A DNA stretch of 64,000 bases, taken from NCBI GenBank assembly GCA_015200345.1, contig CP054187.1, positions 3,456,470-3,520,469 of the forward strand, written 5' to 3'. Each line of letters opens with the position of its first letter. Within the stretch, counting starts at the first letter, position 1. This DNA comes from Planctomycetia bacterium. GTDB lineage: Bacteria; Planctomycetota; Phycisphaerae; UBA1845; UTPLA1. Both the position numbers and the translations under genes were made by a program. Under the pieces are notes generated by a model that saw nothing but the letters and a program-made list of their open reading frames with translations, made no database searches and had not been told where the DNA came from. This document shows, piece by piece, positions 53,190 to 61,742 of this stretch.

Positions 53190-54383
53190 ATGAAAATTGC
53201 CTATTTTGATTGCTTCAGCGGGGCGAGCGGGGACATGATCCTCGGTGCGCTGCTGGCGGCGGGTGTTTCGGAAACGGAGCTTCGCGCGCGGCTCGGAAAA
53301 CTCGGCGTCGGCGGCTACGAACTGGACATCCGCGCCGTCCGCAAGCAGGGATTCGCCGCGACCAAAGTCGATGTTCACGTGGTCGAGCAGGCGAGCCACC
53401 GGCATCTGCACCAGATCACCAGGATCATCAACGATTCCGGCTTGACCGCAGTGGTCAAGGCTCGAACGATTCGCATCTTCACGCGGCTGGCCGAAGCCGA
53501 GGCCACCGTTCACGGCTCGACGATCGAGAAAGTCCATTTTCACGAAGTGGGCGCGGTCGATGCCATCGTGGATGTCGTCGGCGCGGTCATCGGCCTGGAA
53601 CTGCTCGGCGTTCAGCGCATCGTGTGTTCGCCGATTCCCGTCGGATCGGGGGCGGTGAAGTGCCATCATGGTGTCATGCCCGTGCCCGCGCCGGCGACGG
53701 CCGAACTGCTTCGCGGCGTGCCGCTGGCGGCTTGCGACGAACCGGGCGAGCTGACGACGCCTACCGGGGCCGCGATTCTCACGACCCTCGCGGATGCCTT
53801 CGGTCCCGTTCCCGACGTGACGATTCAGTCGATCGGCTATGGCGCGGGGACGCGCGACGGCCAGACGCGCCCCAACCTGCTGCGCTTACTCGTCGGTGAG
53901 TCCGGCGGTGCCGCAGCCGACGCCGAACGCGTCGACGAGATCGTCGTGTTGGAGACCAACTTGGACGACGCGACGGGTCAACAGGTCGGTCATGCGCTGG
54001 ACGCGCTGTTTGCGGCTGGGGCGGTGGACGTGTTCACCACAGCGATCCACATGAAGAAGAACCGGCCTGGCGTGTTGCTGACGGTGCTGGCGCCGGTGGA
54101 TCGCGTCTTTGCCTGCGAAGAGGTGCTTTTCACCCACACGCCGACCTTCGGCATTCGCCGCCACACCTGCACCCGCACCAAGCTGGAGCGGCGGATCGAA
54201 ACGGTGGACACCAAGTACGGCCCCGTTCCCGTCAAGGTCGGCATGTGGGCCGGCCGCGTGCTGACCGTTACGCCGGAGCACGACGACTGCGTTCACTTGG
54301 CGGCCAAGTGCGGGGTCTTGCTCCGTGACATATACTTCGCGGCGCAGCAGGCGGGCCGTGCCCGGTACGGCCTGGACACGTGA
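53190..54383 (+). CDS. larC: nickel-pincer cofactor biosynthesis protein LarC
   Basis: The protein has 397 residues from ATG 53190 (MKIAYFDCFSGASGDM, the family start). Further blocks are EKVHFHEVGAVDAIVDVVG (metal-ligand His and Asp), VGSGAVKCHHGVMPVPAPAT, ELTTPTGAAIL, and the C-terminal half with ETNLDDATGQQVGHALDALF and MKKNRPGVLLTVLA. LarC inserts nickel into the pincer nucleotide used by lactate racemase and relatives. It is a single continuous gene here, whereas some bacteria split it by a programmed frameshift. LarB, LarE and LarA are not in the window. Confidence 0.92.
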   Translation: MKIAYFDCFSGASGDMILGALLAAGVSETELRARLGKLGVGGYELDIRAVRKQGFAATKVDVHVVEQASHRHLHQITRIINDSGLTAVVKARTIRIFTRLAEAEATVHGSTIEKVHFHEVGAVDAIVDVVGAVIGLELLGVQRIVCSPIPVGSGAVKCHHGVMPVPAPATAELLRGVPLAACDEPGELTTPTGAAILTTLADAFGPVPDVTIQSIGYGAGTRDGQTRPNLLRLLVGESGGAAADAERVDEIVVLETNLDDATGQQVGHALDALFAAGAVDVFTTAIHMKKNRPGVLLTVLAPVDRVFACEEVLFTHTPTFGIRRHTCTRTKLERRIETVDTKYGPVPVKVGMWAGRVLTVTPEHDDCVHLAAKCGVLLRDIYFAAQQAGRARYGLDT

Positions 54384-54410
54384 CTCCCGATCGCCGATCG
54401 AGGATGCGAC

Positions 54411-55118
54411 ATGAACACACTGGCGGCGTTCGTCGAACCTCCCAGTCTTCAACAATGGATGCTCATCGGCCTGCTTGGCGCGGCGCTGCTGGTGATAGTG
54501 GTGCAAAGCCGTCGCCGGAAGGAGCCGGGTCCGGGGCGGCCGTCGGCGCTGGAGCGCGCGGAGGCGGCGCTGGATCAGGCCGCAGTGCGCGGAACGAACA
54601 AGATGTCTCGCGGATCGGTTGCGTCACGCGATGGCGATCCTTCGCAGCAGTTACAAAAGGATTTTGAGCAGCTTCTGATGGAGCTGGAGCACCTCTCGGA
54701 ACGCATCACGGTGCAGGTCGAGGAGGAGTTCGGGCGTTTGCAGGGGCTGATGACCGAGGCCGATCGGCGCATTTCGGCGCTGCGCGTGCTGATCGAGGCG
54801 AGCCGGCAGCTGCGCGAACCCGCGCGCGGAGATGCCTCGAATGTGTCACCGAGTTTGTCCGCGCCGGCGCATGCGCCATCGCCGACTTCGTATTCCGCGT
54901 CACGATCCGAGGTGTCCGCCGCGGCGCCGCCGATGACGAGTTCGCCGGCGCCGGTCGTCCCCGCGCCGCTGGACGGCGGGCTGGAGAGCGACCCGCGCTT
55001 CGCGCCGATCTTTCAGTTGGCCGATGCCGGCTTCGCCCCGCGCGACATCGCGCAGAAGCTCGGCGAAAGCGTCGGCACGGTCGAGCTGGTGTTGAACCTG
55101 CGTAATCCGTCGCGCTGA
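54411..55118 (+). CDS. membrane-anchored coiled-coil protein with C-terminal helix-turn-helix-like domain
   Basis: The protein has 235 residues. One membrane segment lies at the N-terminus (LIGLLGAALLVIVVQ). A coiled coil of about 60 residues (QLLMELEHLSERITVQVEEEFGRLQGLM) is followed by a Ser/Pro/Ala-rich linker. The last 40 residues have the pattern FQLADAGFAPRDIAQKLGESVGTVELVLNLR, a short helix-turn-helix like that of DUF6115 proteins, where it may be a protein-binding rather than DNA-binding unit. The function is not known. It follows larC by 27 bases and is convergent with the next gene. Confidence 0.68.
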   Translation: MNTLAAFVEPPSLQQWMLIGLLGAALLVIVVQSRRRKEPGPGRPSALERAEAALDQAAVRGTNKMSRGSVASRDGDPSQQLQKDFEQLLMELEHLSERITVQVEEEFGRLQGLMTEADRRISALRVLIEASRQLREPARGDASNVSPSLSAPAHAPSPTSYSASRSEVSAAAPPMTSSPAPVVPAPLDGGLESDPRFAPIFQLADAGFAPRDIAQKLGESVGTVELVLNLRNPSR

Positions 55119-55122
55119 TCCG

Positions 55123-56142
55123 TCACCTGAACAACATGTCCCGCGCCCGCTGGGGGGAGACGCCTTTCTGTCTCCGGGCGTAAGCCGTCGCGGCGCTGTC
55201 GAGAAATCCGTCGTCCAGTTTTCCGGAATCCAGCGCGGACAGAATGCCCTCGATGAGATACGCCTCGGGCACGATCGGCTCGCGCGCGAACAGCACGGGG
55301 TACAGTCCGTGATGGACGCAGGCGGCGTGAAGTTGCAGCGCGCTGTGCGACGCCGCGAAAAAGACGCCTGTAGGAATAGGCGCGTCGGTCCGCAGCGCCG
55401 CGAACAGATCGACCGGCTCCTCGGCCACGGCGTTGCGACCGAGATACCCGACGACGACCGGCGGCCGGTCCAGTACCGGACCCTCGCGGTCGAGCGTGAG
55501 GCGCGTCGAGCGCCGGCCCATCGCCTGTTGCACGCACGCCTGCATGGCGGTCAGCGTGGCATCGGGTGCGTAGGCGATGCCCAGAACAAAAACATCGAAC
55601 GGCTGCTTCACGCCGCGCGCCTGCCACGCTGCGTCTGGACGCACCGTGGATCGCAGCAAGACCGAATCGACGACGCCTTCCGCGGCGGGCGCTGCGCGGT
55701 CTGCTTGATCCGCAATCACCTGAAGCTGGAATTCCTGGACGCGCCGCCAGCCGGGCAGGCGGGACAGATAGGTCGCGAATCCGTACATCGCGCCCCAGCG
55801 CAGGTCCGACCGGAGATCGAATGCCGGTCGCAGCGCTTGGCTGCGCTTGCTCGGGCCGGCCAGTGCGACATGAACGACGACCAGCAGGCGCCGGTCGCGC
55901 TGGATCTCATCCACCAACATGCGTTCGAACGTTTCGGCACGGCGCTGGGTGGCTTGCTCGGTCGGGGGCCGCACCGGTGCAGCGCTTATGCTAAGCGGTG
56001 GCTGGGAGGTCGGTGCGGCGTGACGTGCGGACGTATGGTACGAGTAACCGCCGACGAGCGCCGCCAGCGCAGCGACAACCGCCGCGACGCCGCCGATTCT
56101 CCACCCCGGCCCTCGTCGTTTGGTCCACAGCAGGGAAGCCAT
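55123..56142 (-). CDS. membrane-anchored hypothetical protein
   Basis: This 339-residue protein has an N-terminal membrane anchor (IGGVAAVVAALAALVGGYSY) and then an outside domain of about 290 residues. The latter has alternating strand and helix stretches (DRRLLVVVHVALAGPSKRS, FDVFVLGIAYAPDATLTAMQ, PPVVVGYLGRNAVAEEPVD, YPVLFAREPIVPEAYLIEGI). That pattern could fit an alpha/beta fold, but no active-site motif is recognised. It lies nine bases downstream of the metallophosphoesterase-like gene on the same strand, so the two probably work together. Confidence 0.6.
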   Translation of the reverse strand: MASLLWTKRRGPGWRIGGVAAVVAALAALVGGYSYHTSARHAAPTSQPPLSISAAPVRPPTEQATQRRAETFERMLVDEIQRDRRLLVVVHVALAGPSKRSQALRPAFDLRSDLRWGAMYGFATYLSRLPGWRRVQEFQLQVIADQADRAAPAAEGVVDSVLLRSTVRPDAAWQARGVKQPFDVFVLGIAYAPDATLTAMQACVQQAMGRRSTRLTLDREGPVLDRPPVVVGYLGRNAVAEEPVDLFAALRTDAPIPTGVFFAASHSALQLHAACVHHGLYPVLFAREPIVPEAYLIEGILSALDSGKLDDGFLDSAATAYARRQKGVSPQRARDMLFR

Positions 56143-56151
56143 GTTTCACGG

Positions 56152-57954
56152 TCAGTTCGGCGCCGAAGCCAAGGTGACGTTGAAAGTGGTCAACCGGCAG
56201 AGCGGGTCTTCGAGAAAATGCACCTGCACGGCGTGCGGCCCGGGGCTGACGCGGCGAAGTTGAAGCACCAGTGGGATCGGCGTGGTCTTGCCCGGCTCCA
56301 GCGTCAGCGGAAGGCGCGGCACCGCCTTGCGATCGGGGTGCAGCTCGCCGCCGTTCACGCGGATGATCGGCCAGCAGGTGATCGTCGACTTGGCCCGATT
56401 GGTCAGGTTGAGCGTGACTTTTTCGGGGCAAGCGAAATAGCTCAATCCGAACTGGGTCGATTTGGGAGAGAAGGACCACTCGCGCGGCCCCTCGAATGCC
56501 ACGTCAATCGGCAGGGCCGGCGGCACGTCGTCCGCGTGGTTGGATGCCAGCAGGCGCACGGCGCTCTTGTCCGGCACATCGACGGCCACGTTGCAGGCCC
56601 AGTGGTCGCCGGCATCGAGTGCTTGCAGAATTCGGCCCGGCTCGACGGTCGGCTTGGCGTCGTTTTTCTTGGCCACGCGGAGCCAGACGCACACGTTGTC
56701 AAACCCCTGGTTCAGCGCGTTCTGGATGGTGACCCCGACGCGTTGCGCCGAACCGTCGTTGGGCGCGTCGAAAAAGGTGCGCAGCCGCCCGCTGGGGATG
56801 GAGTGTTGCAGTTTTTCCGTGGCGTTGTCGTCGGGATAGATGAAGGCAAGTTGATCGCCGCGGACTTCGATGACGCGGTAATGGCTGATGCCGGTTGCTC
56901 GATCGCGCAGCGATGTGCTGGACTGGTGCGTGCGAACGAAATGGAGATTGGGCACGCCCTTGAGCCGGTCGGCGAACTCCTTGAAATCCCAATCGGTCGA
57001 CCCGCCGGTCAGGAACAGGCGAATCTTGTACTCCTCGACGAAGGTTTCGAGATTGCCGTTGGCTCGCCAGATGTCCAATAGCGCCAGCTCGTCGCTGTTG
57101 GTGCAGAGGAAGTTCAGCTTCTTGTTCTTGTTGCGGCGCAGATCGTTCTCGATCCATTGCAACTGCGAAAAATCCTGATCGATCGGACTGCCGGGGTGGT
57201 CCAGCAGCAACAGGCCGTGATACGCGCCGTAGTCGATCGTGCCGATCGGACGGCTGGCGACGTATTGCATGAAACTGTCCTGGTGGTCGTGCTGGCCGCA
57301 GAGCATGAAGACCGGGGCGTTGAATTGCTGAAAGTAAGCCAGCACGGCGTGCCAACTGGTTGCATCGTCGCGAGCGCGGGCCCACTCGGTGTAATCGCCG
57401 GTGGCGATGATGAACTCCGGTGCGAGGAGATTGACTTCGCGCGGGAGCGCGTCGTCAAAGGCGGGAGCCGTGAGGTCGCCAATGTTCATGTTTGACAGAT
57501 GAACAAAGCGAAACTCCGTCTTGAATGTGTCCACGACTTTGACGCTGCGCCGGGAGTAGAAGTTTCCGCCCGGTGCGGCCAGCTCAAGGTCGTACAGCCC
57601 CGGCGTCGCGTCGGCGGGCACCAACAGCACCATGCTGCAATACTCGTCGTTGTAGGAGGGCGGCGTCGTGGCTTTGAGCGGGACGCGAACGGTCGGCTCA
57701 ATCGCGTGGCGAAGCAGGAATCGCACGTCGCCATGCACCTGTGGCCCGCGCTGCATGACGAAATAAAACGTTTCTCCAGGTGTGATGAAGATGGGTCGTC
57801 CTTGCGAAGGCTCACGAATGACCGTATCCGCGACGGACGGGGCGGGGGTCGATTGGATCGGGGCGGCGGCACGGGGCGGCTCGTCCGCAATGGAATTTCC
57901 GAAGGCCATCATGGCACCCGTCCACGTCAAGGCGATGATTTTACATGGGCTCAT
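56152..57954 (-). CDS. exported metallophosphoesterase-fold protein with eroded metal motifs
   Basis: The protein has 600 residues from ATG 57954 (SPCKIIALTWTGAMMAFGNSIA, a signal peptide); the upstream extension is not supported. An N-terminal beta domain (FYFVMQRGPQVHGDVRF...) precedes a calcineurin-like region: FVHLSNMNIGDL where D-x-H is expected, IIATGDYTEW for GDxxD, and FMLCGQHDHQD for GNH(E/D). Two metal ligands in the first motif are Asn, and the Asn of GNH is Gln, so catalysis is doubtful. The C-terminal 250 residues are beta-rich. The function is perhaps binding rather than hydrolysis. A purine-rich stretch with long A runs precedes the start. Confidence 0.68.
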   Translation of the reverse strand: MSPCKIIALTWTGAMMAFGNSIADEPPRAAAPIQSTPAPSVADTVIREPSQGRPIFITPGETFYFVMQRGPQVHGDVRFLLRHAIEPTVRVPLKATTPPSYNDEYCSMVLLVPADATPGLYDLELAAPGGNFYSRRSVKVVDTFKTEFRFVHLSNMNIGDLTAPAFDDALPREVNLLAPEFIIATGDYTEWARARDDATSWHAVLAYFQQFNAPVFMLCGQHDHQDSFMQYVASRPIGTIDYGAYHGLLLLDHPGSPIDQDFSQLQWIENDLRRNKNKKLNFLCTNSDELALLDIWRANGNLETFVEEYKIRLFLTGGSTDWDFKEFADRLKGVPNLHFVRTHQSSTSLRDRATGISHYRVIEVRGDQLAFIYPDDNATEKLQHSIPSGRLRTFFDAPNDGSAQRVGVTIQNALNQGFDNVCVWLRVAKKNDAKPTVEPGRILQALDAGDHWACNVAVDVPDKSAVRLLASNHADDVPPALPIDVAFEGPREWSFSPKSTQFGLSYFACPEKVTLNLTNRAKSTITCWPIIRVNGGELHPDRKAVPRLPLTLEPGKTTPIPLVLQLRRVSPGPHAVQVHFLEDPLCRLTTFNVTLASAPN

Positions 57955-57991
57955 TTTTTTTCCCTTTTTTTGGAAAGGGCCTGCATTTTCG

Positions 57992-58019
57992 TTGTTAACC
58001 CAACCTAGGCGGGTATCAT
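57992..58019 (+). promoter_or_regulatory. candidate promoter for the hydroxyacid dehydrogenase-like gene
   Basis: TTGTTA (57992-57997) and TATCAT (58014-58019) are 16 bases apart in the divergent gap, 93 bases before ATG 58113. Confidence 0.35.
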
Positions 58020-58112
58020 AAATCGAACGGCGGCAAAGGGCTAATCTTATTCCGCAGCCTTTCGATTGCAGGGCGTTTGGTGTCACTCCCCATGTCGTTC
58101 GGAGGAACGGAC

Positions 58113-59078
58113 ATGTCGGGCAGTAAGCAGTTTCACGTCGTTGTTGCCGAGCCGTTCGACTCGAAGGCTCTCTCGCGCCTGGAGGAAATCGCCCGGGTCA
58201 CGGTTCTGGAGGATTCCGCGCCCGAAACGCTTGTCAATGCCATGGCCGACGCCGACGCGTTATGTGTCCGCAGCAAGGCCCACGTCACCGCGCGCGTGAT
58301 CAACGCCGGCAACCGCCTCAAAGTCATCGCCCGCGCCAGCCCCACCGTGGATCACATCGACCTCCGCGCCGCCAGTCGCAGGAACATCCACGTCGTCTAT
58401 GCGCCCCACGTGGCCGTCACCTCCACGGCGGAGTTTACACTGGGCCTCATGCTAGCGTTGCACCGCCGCATTCCGTTTCTCGATCGCGCCGTGCGCGACG
58501 GCGAGTTTGAATCGCTGCGTGTGCCCGCCGGGCGCGAGCTGGCTCACATGACGCTCGGCCTGCTGGGCCTGGACCCAGTCGCGCAGCGCCTGGGCCGCAT
58601 GGTCACCGCCGCCTTCGAGATGCCCGTCATCTACCACGACCCGGCCGGGGCGAAGCCGACGGATTTCACCGGCCGCGCCGTGAGCCTCGACGAACTGTTC
58701 GCCGAGAGCGACGTCTTGAGTCTGCACCTGGGGTTGTCTTCAACCACGCGGGGCATCATCAATATTCAATCGCTGGCCAAGCTCAAGTCCACTGCGCTGT
58801 TGGTAAACACAGCGCGCGGTCCATTGGTCGACAGCGCCGCCCTGGCGCAGGCGCTGCGGCGCAAGATGATCGGCGGCGCGGCGCTGGATGTGTTCGATCT
58901 GGAGCCGTTGCCGGCTGACCATCCGCTGCGCCGCGTGCCCAACTGCATCCTCACCCCGCACGTCGCCGGAGCGACACTCGACGCCAGCAGCGAGCGCTTC
59001 ACCGTCGCGGATGATGTTGTGCGCGTGCTGCTGGGTCAGCCGCCGGTGTATCCCGTCGCGCTGCCGGCCGACGTGTGA
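58113..59078 (+). CDS. D-2-hydroxyacid dehydrogenase-fold protein with eroded glycine motif
   Basis: The protein has 321 residues. ATG 58113 has GGAGGA 6 bases upstream; other in-frame starts at 58077 and 58092 lack this. It resembles 3-phosphoglycerate dehydrogenase over the full length: ARASPTVDHIDLRAA, HVAVTSTAEFTLGLMLALHRR, NTARGPLVD (Arg235), DVFDLEPLPADHPL (Glu264) and TPHVAGAT (His283), so the catalytic Arg-Glu-His triad is intact. The NAD motif, normally GLGRIG, is GLDPVA (residues 152-157) and keeps only the first glycine. No C-terminal ACT domain is present. NAD binding may be altered; the substrate is unknown. Confidence 0.8.
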   Translation: MSGSKQFHVVVAEPFDSKALSRLEEIARVTVLEDSAPETLVNAMADADALCVRSKAHVTARVINAGNRLKVIARASPTVDHIDLRAASRRNIHVVYAPHVAVTSTAEFTLGLMLALHRRIPFLDRAVRDGEFESLRVPAGRELAHMTLGLLGLDPVAQRLGRMVTAAFEMPVIYHDPAGAKPTDFTGRAVSLDELFAESDVLSLHLGLSSTTRGIINIQSLAKLKSTALLVNTARGPLVDSAALAQALRRKMIGGAALDVFDLEPLPADHPLRRVPNCILTPHVAGATLDASSERFTVADDVVRVLLGQPPVYPVALPADV

Positions 59079-59092
59079 GTGCCATCGCGAAC

Positions 59093-59127
59093 TCACCCTC
59101 TTCCTGCCAGAGAGAGCCGGGGTGAGG
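59093..59127. repeat. intergenic inverted repeat
   Basis: CTCACCC at 59093-59099 pairs with GGGTGAG at 59121-59127 around an internal, partly complementary loop. It lies 14 bases after the dehydrogenase-like stop. It may be a dispersed intergenic palindrome; there is no T-tract. The rest of the 280-base gap up to the first cassette holds only the cassette leader. Confidence 0.4.
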
Positions 59128-59279
59128 GACATACGGTTGGCAGCATCTTTGATAGGGCTATTGTGGCAAGCCGGGTCAAGCCGCGGCATCGGTTGGCGAT
59201 GGCGATATCGTTTGTCGTTTTGGTGACGCGAGTGTCAACAATGCAGCCAAACAATGAGGAAACTTGCCGTGGTTTTAAA

Positions 59280-59443
59280 TTGACACCGGACGGGGGGTAG
59301 AACCGTCGCTCGGGGTGATGGAGCCGATAGGCGAATGTCATACTGAAAGGAGCATGACATGAGACGAGCGAGGTGGACGATGCTGGCGGTGGCGGGGCTG
59401 GTGCTGATGGGTTCGGACGGCGCGGTGCGGAGCGATTGCCCGC
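59280..59443 (+). repeat. cassette 1, conserved 5' block (promoter-like region, leader, signal peptide)
   Basis: This block is nearly the same as 61573-61742. It begins with TTGACA (59280-59285), then a spacer of 12 bases containing six consecutive G (59292-59297), then TAGAAC (59298-59303). A shared leader with the ribosome site AAAGGAG (59346-59352) and the first 28 codons of the small gene follow. The similarity ends within the codons after SDCP. The spacer in this copy is too short for a normal sigma70 promoter. Confidence 0.85.
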
Positions 59444-59673
59444 AGAGTGGTGCCTGGAATTGTGTCCCGCTGTCGAATCCGATGTGCATCTGGGCTGTGG
59501 AAATGGGAACGACCTGCGAGCTTGGCAATTTGGCAAGTTGCGGCTGTGTCAGCGGGTCTTGTACATCCGACGAGCAGCATGTTCCACAGTATGCTGGGTA
59601 CGAATTACTCTTATACAGGATGAGACCTGCGGGGTGTTGTAAGGACATTAGTTGGGGATATTGTTTTCAGTAG
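59359..59673 (+). CDS. small exported cysteine-rich protein, cassette 1
   Basis: This 104-residue protein has a signal peptide (RRARWTMLAVAGLVLMGSDGAVRS) nearly identical to that encoded in cassette 2. The mature part has about ten cysteines and ends RPAGCCKDISWGYCFQ. The closing motif RPAGCC-x-DISWG-x-C is also found in the cassette 2 protein, although the middle parts differ. An ATG at 59354 gives only a two-codon frame (ATGACATGA) overlapping the region before the true start. No family is recognised; cysteine spacing suggests a disulphide-stabilised secreted peptide. It is the first gene of a two-gene cassette. Confidence 0.72.
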   Translation: MRRARWTMLAVAGLVLMGSDGAVRSDCPQSGAWNCVPLSNPMCIWAVEMGTTCELGNLASCGCVSGSCTSDEQHVPQYAGYELLLYRMRPAGCCKDISWGYCFQ

Positions 59674-59810
59674 GATATCAGACCGTGTTTTCGGCGATAT
59701 CGATGCGTGGCACTTGACGGAAGCACGAATTGCGGGCCAGGCAGCTCATGCAGTTTTCAGGATTTCGGAATCGTGAATATGGAAGCGTGGTTCACTGAAC
59801 TGGGTCCACA

Positions 59811-61526
59811 ATGTTGCTGGGAGGCTCAATATTCGACCCTATGAGCATGCTTGATCCTATTGGTTACTGGGTGCTTGCTGGAGTCATGATTTGTTGTGGT
59901 GAGGCTCCGCGCGATGAGAGTTCGCTTCCGGAGGCACTTCGCCGAGCGTTTGAATCGCGAAATGCGCCGCGTACAGGGTGTTTCCAGTATCTCGTTCAAG
60001 AGCACTTCCCCCCGCATGCGCCTCGAAGCACTCGATTTGTTCAGCGGTTCGCGGGAGATAATATCTACATTTGCAACCTGGGTGACGAGGAGGGGATTGT
60101 ACTGCGCCAGCCCGATGGAACGCCTCTGCTGGGCGTTCGCAATGCATGTTTGCCGACGGAGATGGTGGTCGATCGAAACCAGGGCAGAACATATGTCCAC
60201 ATGGGGTCTTATGCGCACGCCGGCGCATACGAGTGGAATGGGTTTGAGCCATTTGTTGACGTGCGAACAATCGGGCTTCATTGGGCGCCAGCTCAAATGA
60301 AGCTTGTGGAAGAGTTATTGAACGCATTCCGCAAGCCGGACGTGACATTCAGGAGTCGGAAGCTTGAGACGTGCTTAATTGAAGTCATCATGACGTCGAC
60401 TCGCCGAGGTTCAGGCAACACGTTTGAGATGCGGTGGACAATCAATCCCCAACAAGGGTATGGAGTCACTCGCATTGAATCATGTGAGATTGATCAGGCT
60501 GGGCAAAAGCAGTTCATTTGCGAGATGAATGCGACTCACGTCGAGGTCGATTCGCATTGGTGGCCACGGGTCGTGGAGACTTCGTGCAAGACGTCTGGTT
60601 ATCGACATCGAATTGAGATCATGGAAATGGAGTTCGACCGGCCGGACCATCCGAGCGTTATTAACATCGATCAGTTAGGGCTGCCGCCAGGTACGCCGAT
60701 TATTGCGCCCAAGTTCTTTCCGGGCCAAGCGGCTTATTACGTTGGCGATGACCGAATCGTCGACGAGGATGAATGGAATCGAATTCGCGATGCCTTCGAT
60801 AAGTCTCCATTCGAAAAATGGCTCGGCATTCAGAGCGCAAAAGGCACGGGTGCCTACCCTTCCTGGTGGGAGGACGCGTCTGGCCGATTCGGGCTGGAGG
60901 GCGTCGAGCACAAGCCGGATGCGTGGGAGGCGTATGTTCGGCGGTGGATTCTTAAGCGGACTGATTCGCGTGGGCAATCACTGGCGGAGCCGCTCACGGA
61001 GAAGCAGAAGACGGCGGCGTGGGCGGTGCTGGCGGATTGCAGGAAGCGGGCGCATCCGATCGTGGAGAAGCGCGCGGCGGAGCTGGCCGAGGCGCGGAAG
61101 CGGCTTCGCGAGAATCGCCAGGTGATCGAAGAGCTTCGGTCGCAGTCCAAGGCGAGTGTATCGAACAACGGGAAGCAGGGCGTGGGCGGGACAGCGGCCA
61201 ATCCTGCGGCCGGGGGGGCAAGCGAATCGGCCGGTGGCGGCCCGAAGCCGACTGCACGAGAAGATGAGCGGCTGGCGCAGGCGATGCAGGCGTCGGAGCG
61301 GTGGCTGGCGGCGGCGAAGGAGTTGGAGAAGCCCGACGGCCGGCTGGCGGAGATATTTGAGGAGTTGAAGCGCCGATTGGATGGATTGCTGACCAGCGTG
61401 CAGCGCAGCGATGCGAACGTGCTGCCGCCGCCGGCAGTCAAACCACAGTCGATGCGCGACGGCCGACCAGTGCCGCTTCCGCAGCGCGATCCGCGTCGGG
61501 CGCCGCCGGCCGCGCCGCGGCCGTGA
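59811..61526 (+). CDS. large exported cassette protein, copy 1 (variable N-terminus, constant C-terminus)
   Basis: The frame gives 571 residues from 59811; ATG 59841 or 59847 would start just before the hydrophobic signal-like segment (YWVLAGVMICCGEA). The N-terminal 345 residues are alpha/beta with landmarks shared by copy 2 at low identity: RFAGDNIYICNLGDEEGIVL, NACLP, GSYAH, DVRT, QQGYG, HWWP, EFDRPDHP and LGLPPGTP. From DASGRFGLEGVEHKPDAWEA on, the sequence is identical to copy 2: a helical domain, a coiled coil (RAAELAEARKRLRENRQVIE), and a Gly/Ala/Pro-rich end. The base composition of the 5' half is AT-richer than most of the window. No function is recognised; it is probably periplasmic or surface-bound. 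Confidence 0.75.
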   Translation: MLLGGSIFDPMSMLDPIGYWVLAGVMICCGEAPRDESSLPEALRRAFESRNAPRTGCFQYLVQEHFPPHAPRSTRFVQRFAGDNIYICNLGDEEGIVLRQPDGTPLLGVRNACLPTEMVVDRNQGRTYVHMGSYAHAGAYEWNGFEPFVDVRTIGLHWAPAQMKLVEELLNAFRKPDVTFRSRKLETCLIEVIMTSTRRGSGNTFEMRWTINPQQGYGVTRIESCEIDQAGQKQFICEMNATHVEVDSHWWPRVVETSCKTSGYRHRIEIMEMEFDRPDHPSVINIDQLGLPPGTPIIAPKFFPGQAAYYVGDDRIVDEDEWNRIRDAFDKSPFEKWLGIQSAKGTGAYPSWWEDASGRFGLEGVEHKPDAWEAYVRRWILKRTDSRGQSLAEPLTEKQKTAAWAVLADCRKRAHPIVEKRAAELAEARKRLRENRQVIEELRSQSKASVSNNGKQGVGGTAANPAAGGASESAGGGPKPTAREDERLAQAMQASERWLAAAKELEKPDGRLAEIFEELKRRLDGLLTSVQRSDANVLPPPAVKPQSMRDGRPVPLPQRDPRRAPPAAPRP

Positions 61527-61530
61527 CGCA
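60873..61530 (+). repeat. constant 3' block of cassette 1 (658 bp)
   Basis: By eye this aligns without gaps to 63259-63916, with about four base differences, all silent in the encoded protein. It starts at the codons for DASGRFG and ends just after the stop codon. Flanking sequence on both sides is unrelated or strongly diverged, so the edges are sharp. Confidence 0.93.
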
Positions 61531-61572
61531 GGAGACCGTAACAAACAATTAAGGAGGGCTTGAGCCGAAAAT

Positions 61573-61742
61573 TTGACACCAGGCCGGGGGGGGGGGTAGA
61601 ACCGTCGCTCGGGGTGATGGAGCCGATAGGCGATTGTCATTCTGAAAGGAGCATGGCATGAGACGAGCGAGGTGGACGATGCTGGCGGCGGCGGGGCTGG
61701 TGCTGATGGGTTCGGACGGCGCGGTGCGGAGCGACTGCCCGC
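61573..61742 (+). repeat. cassette 2, conserved 5' block with G11 tract
   Basis: This is the counterpart of 59280-59443. TTGACA (61573-61578) and TAGAAC (61597-61602) are here 18 bases apart, because the G-tract is eleven long (61586-61596) and a few other bases differ. This spacing would suit a sigma70 promoter, unlike copy 1. The leader, ribosome site and signal-peptide codons follow as in copy 1. Confidence 0.82.
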
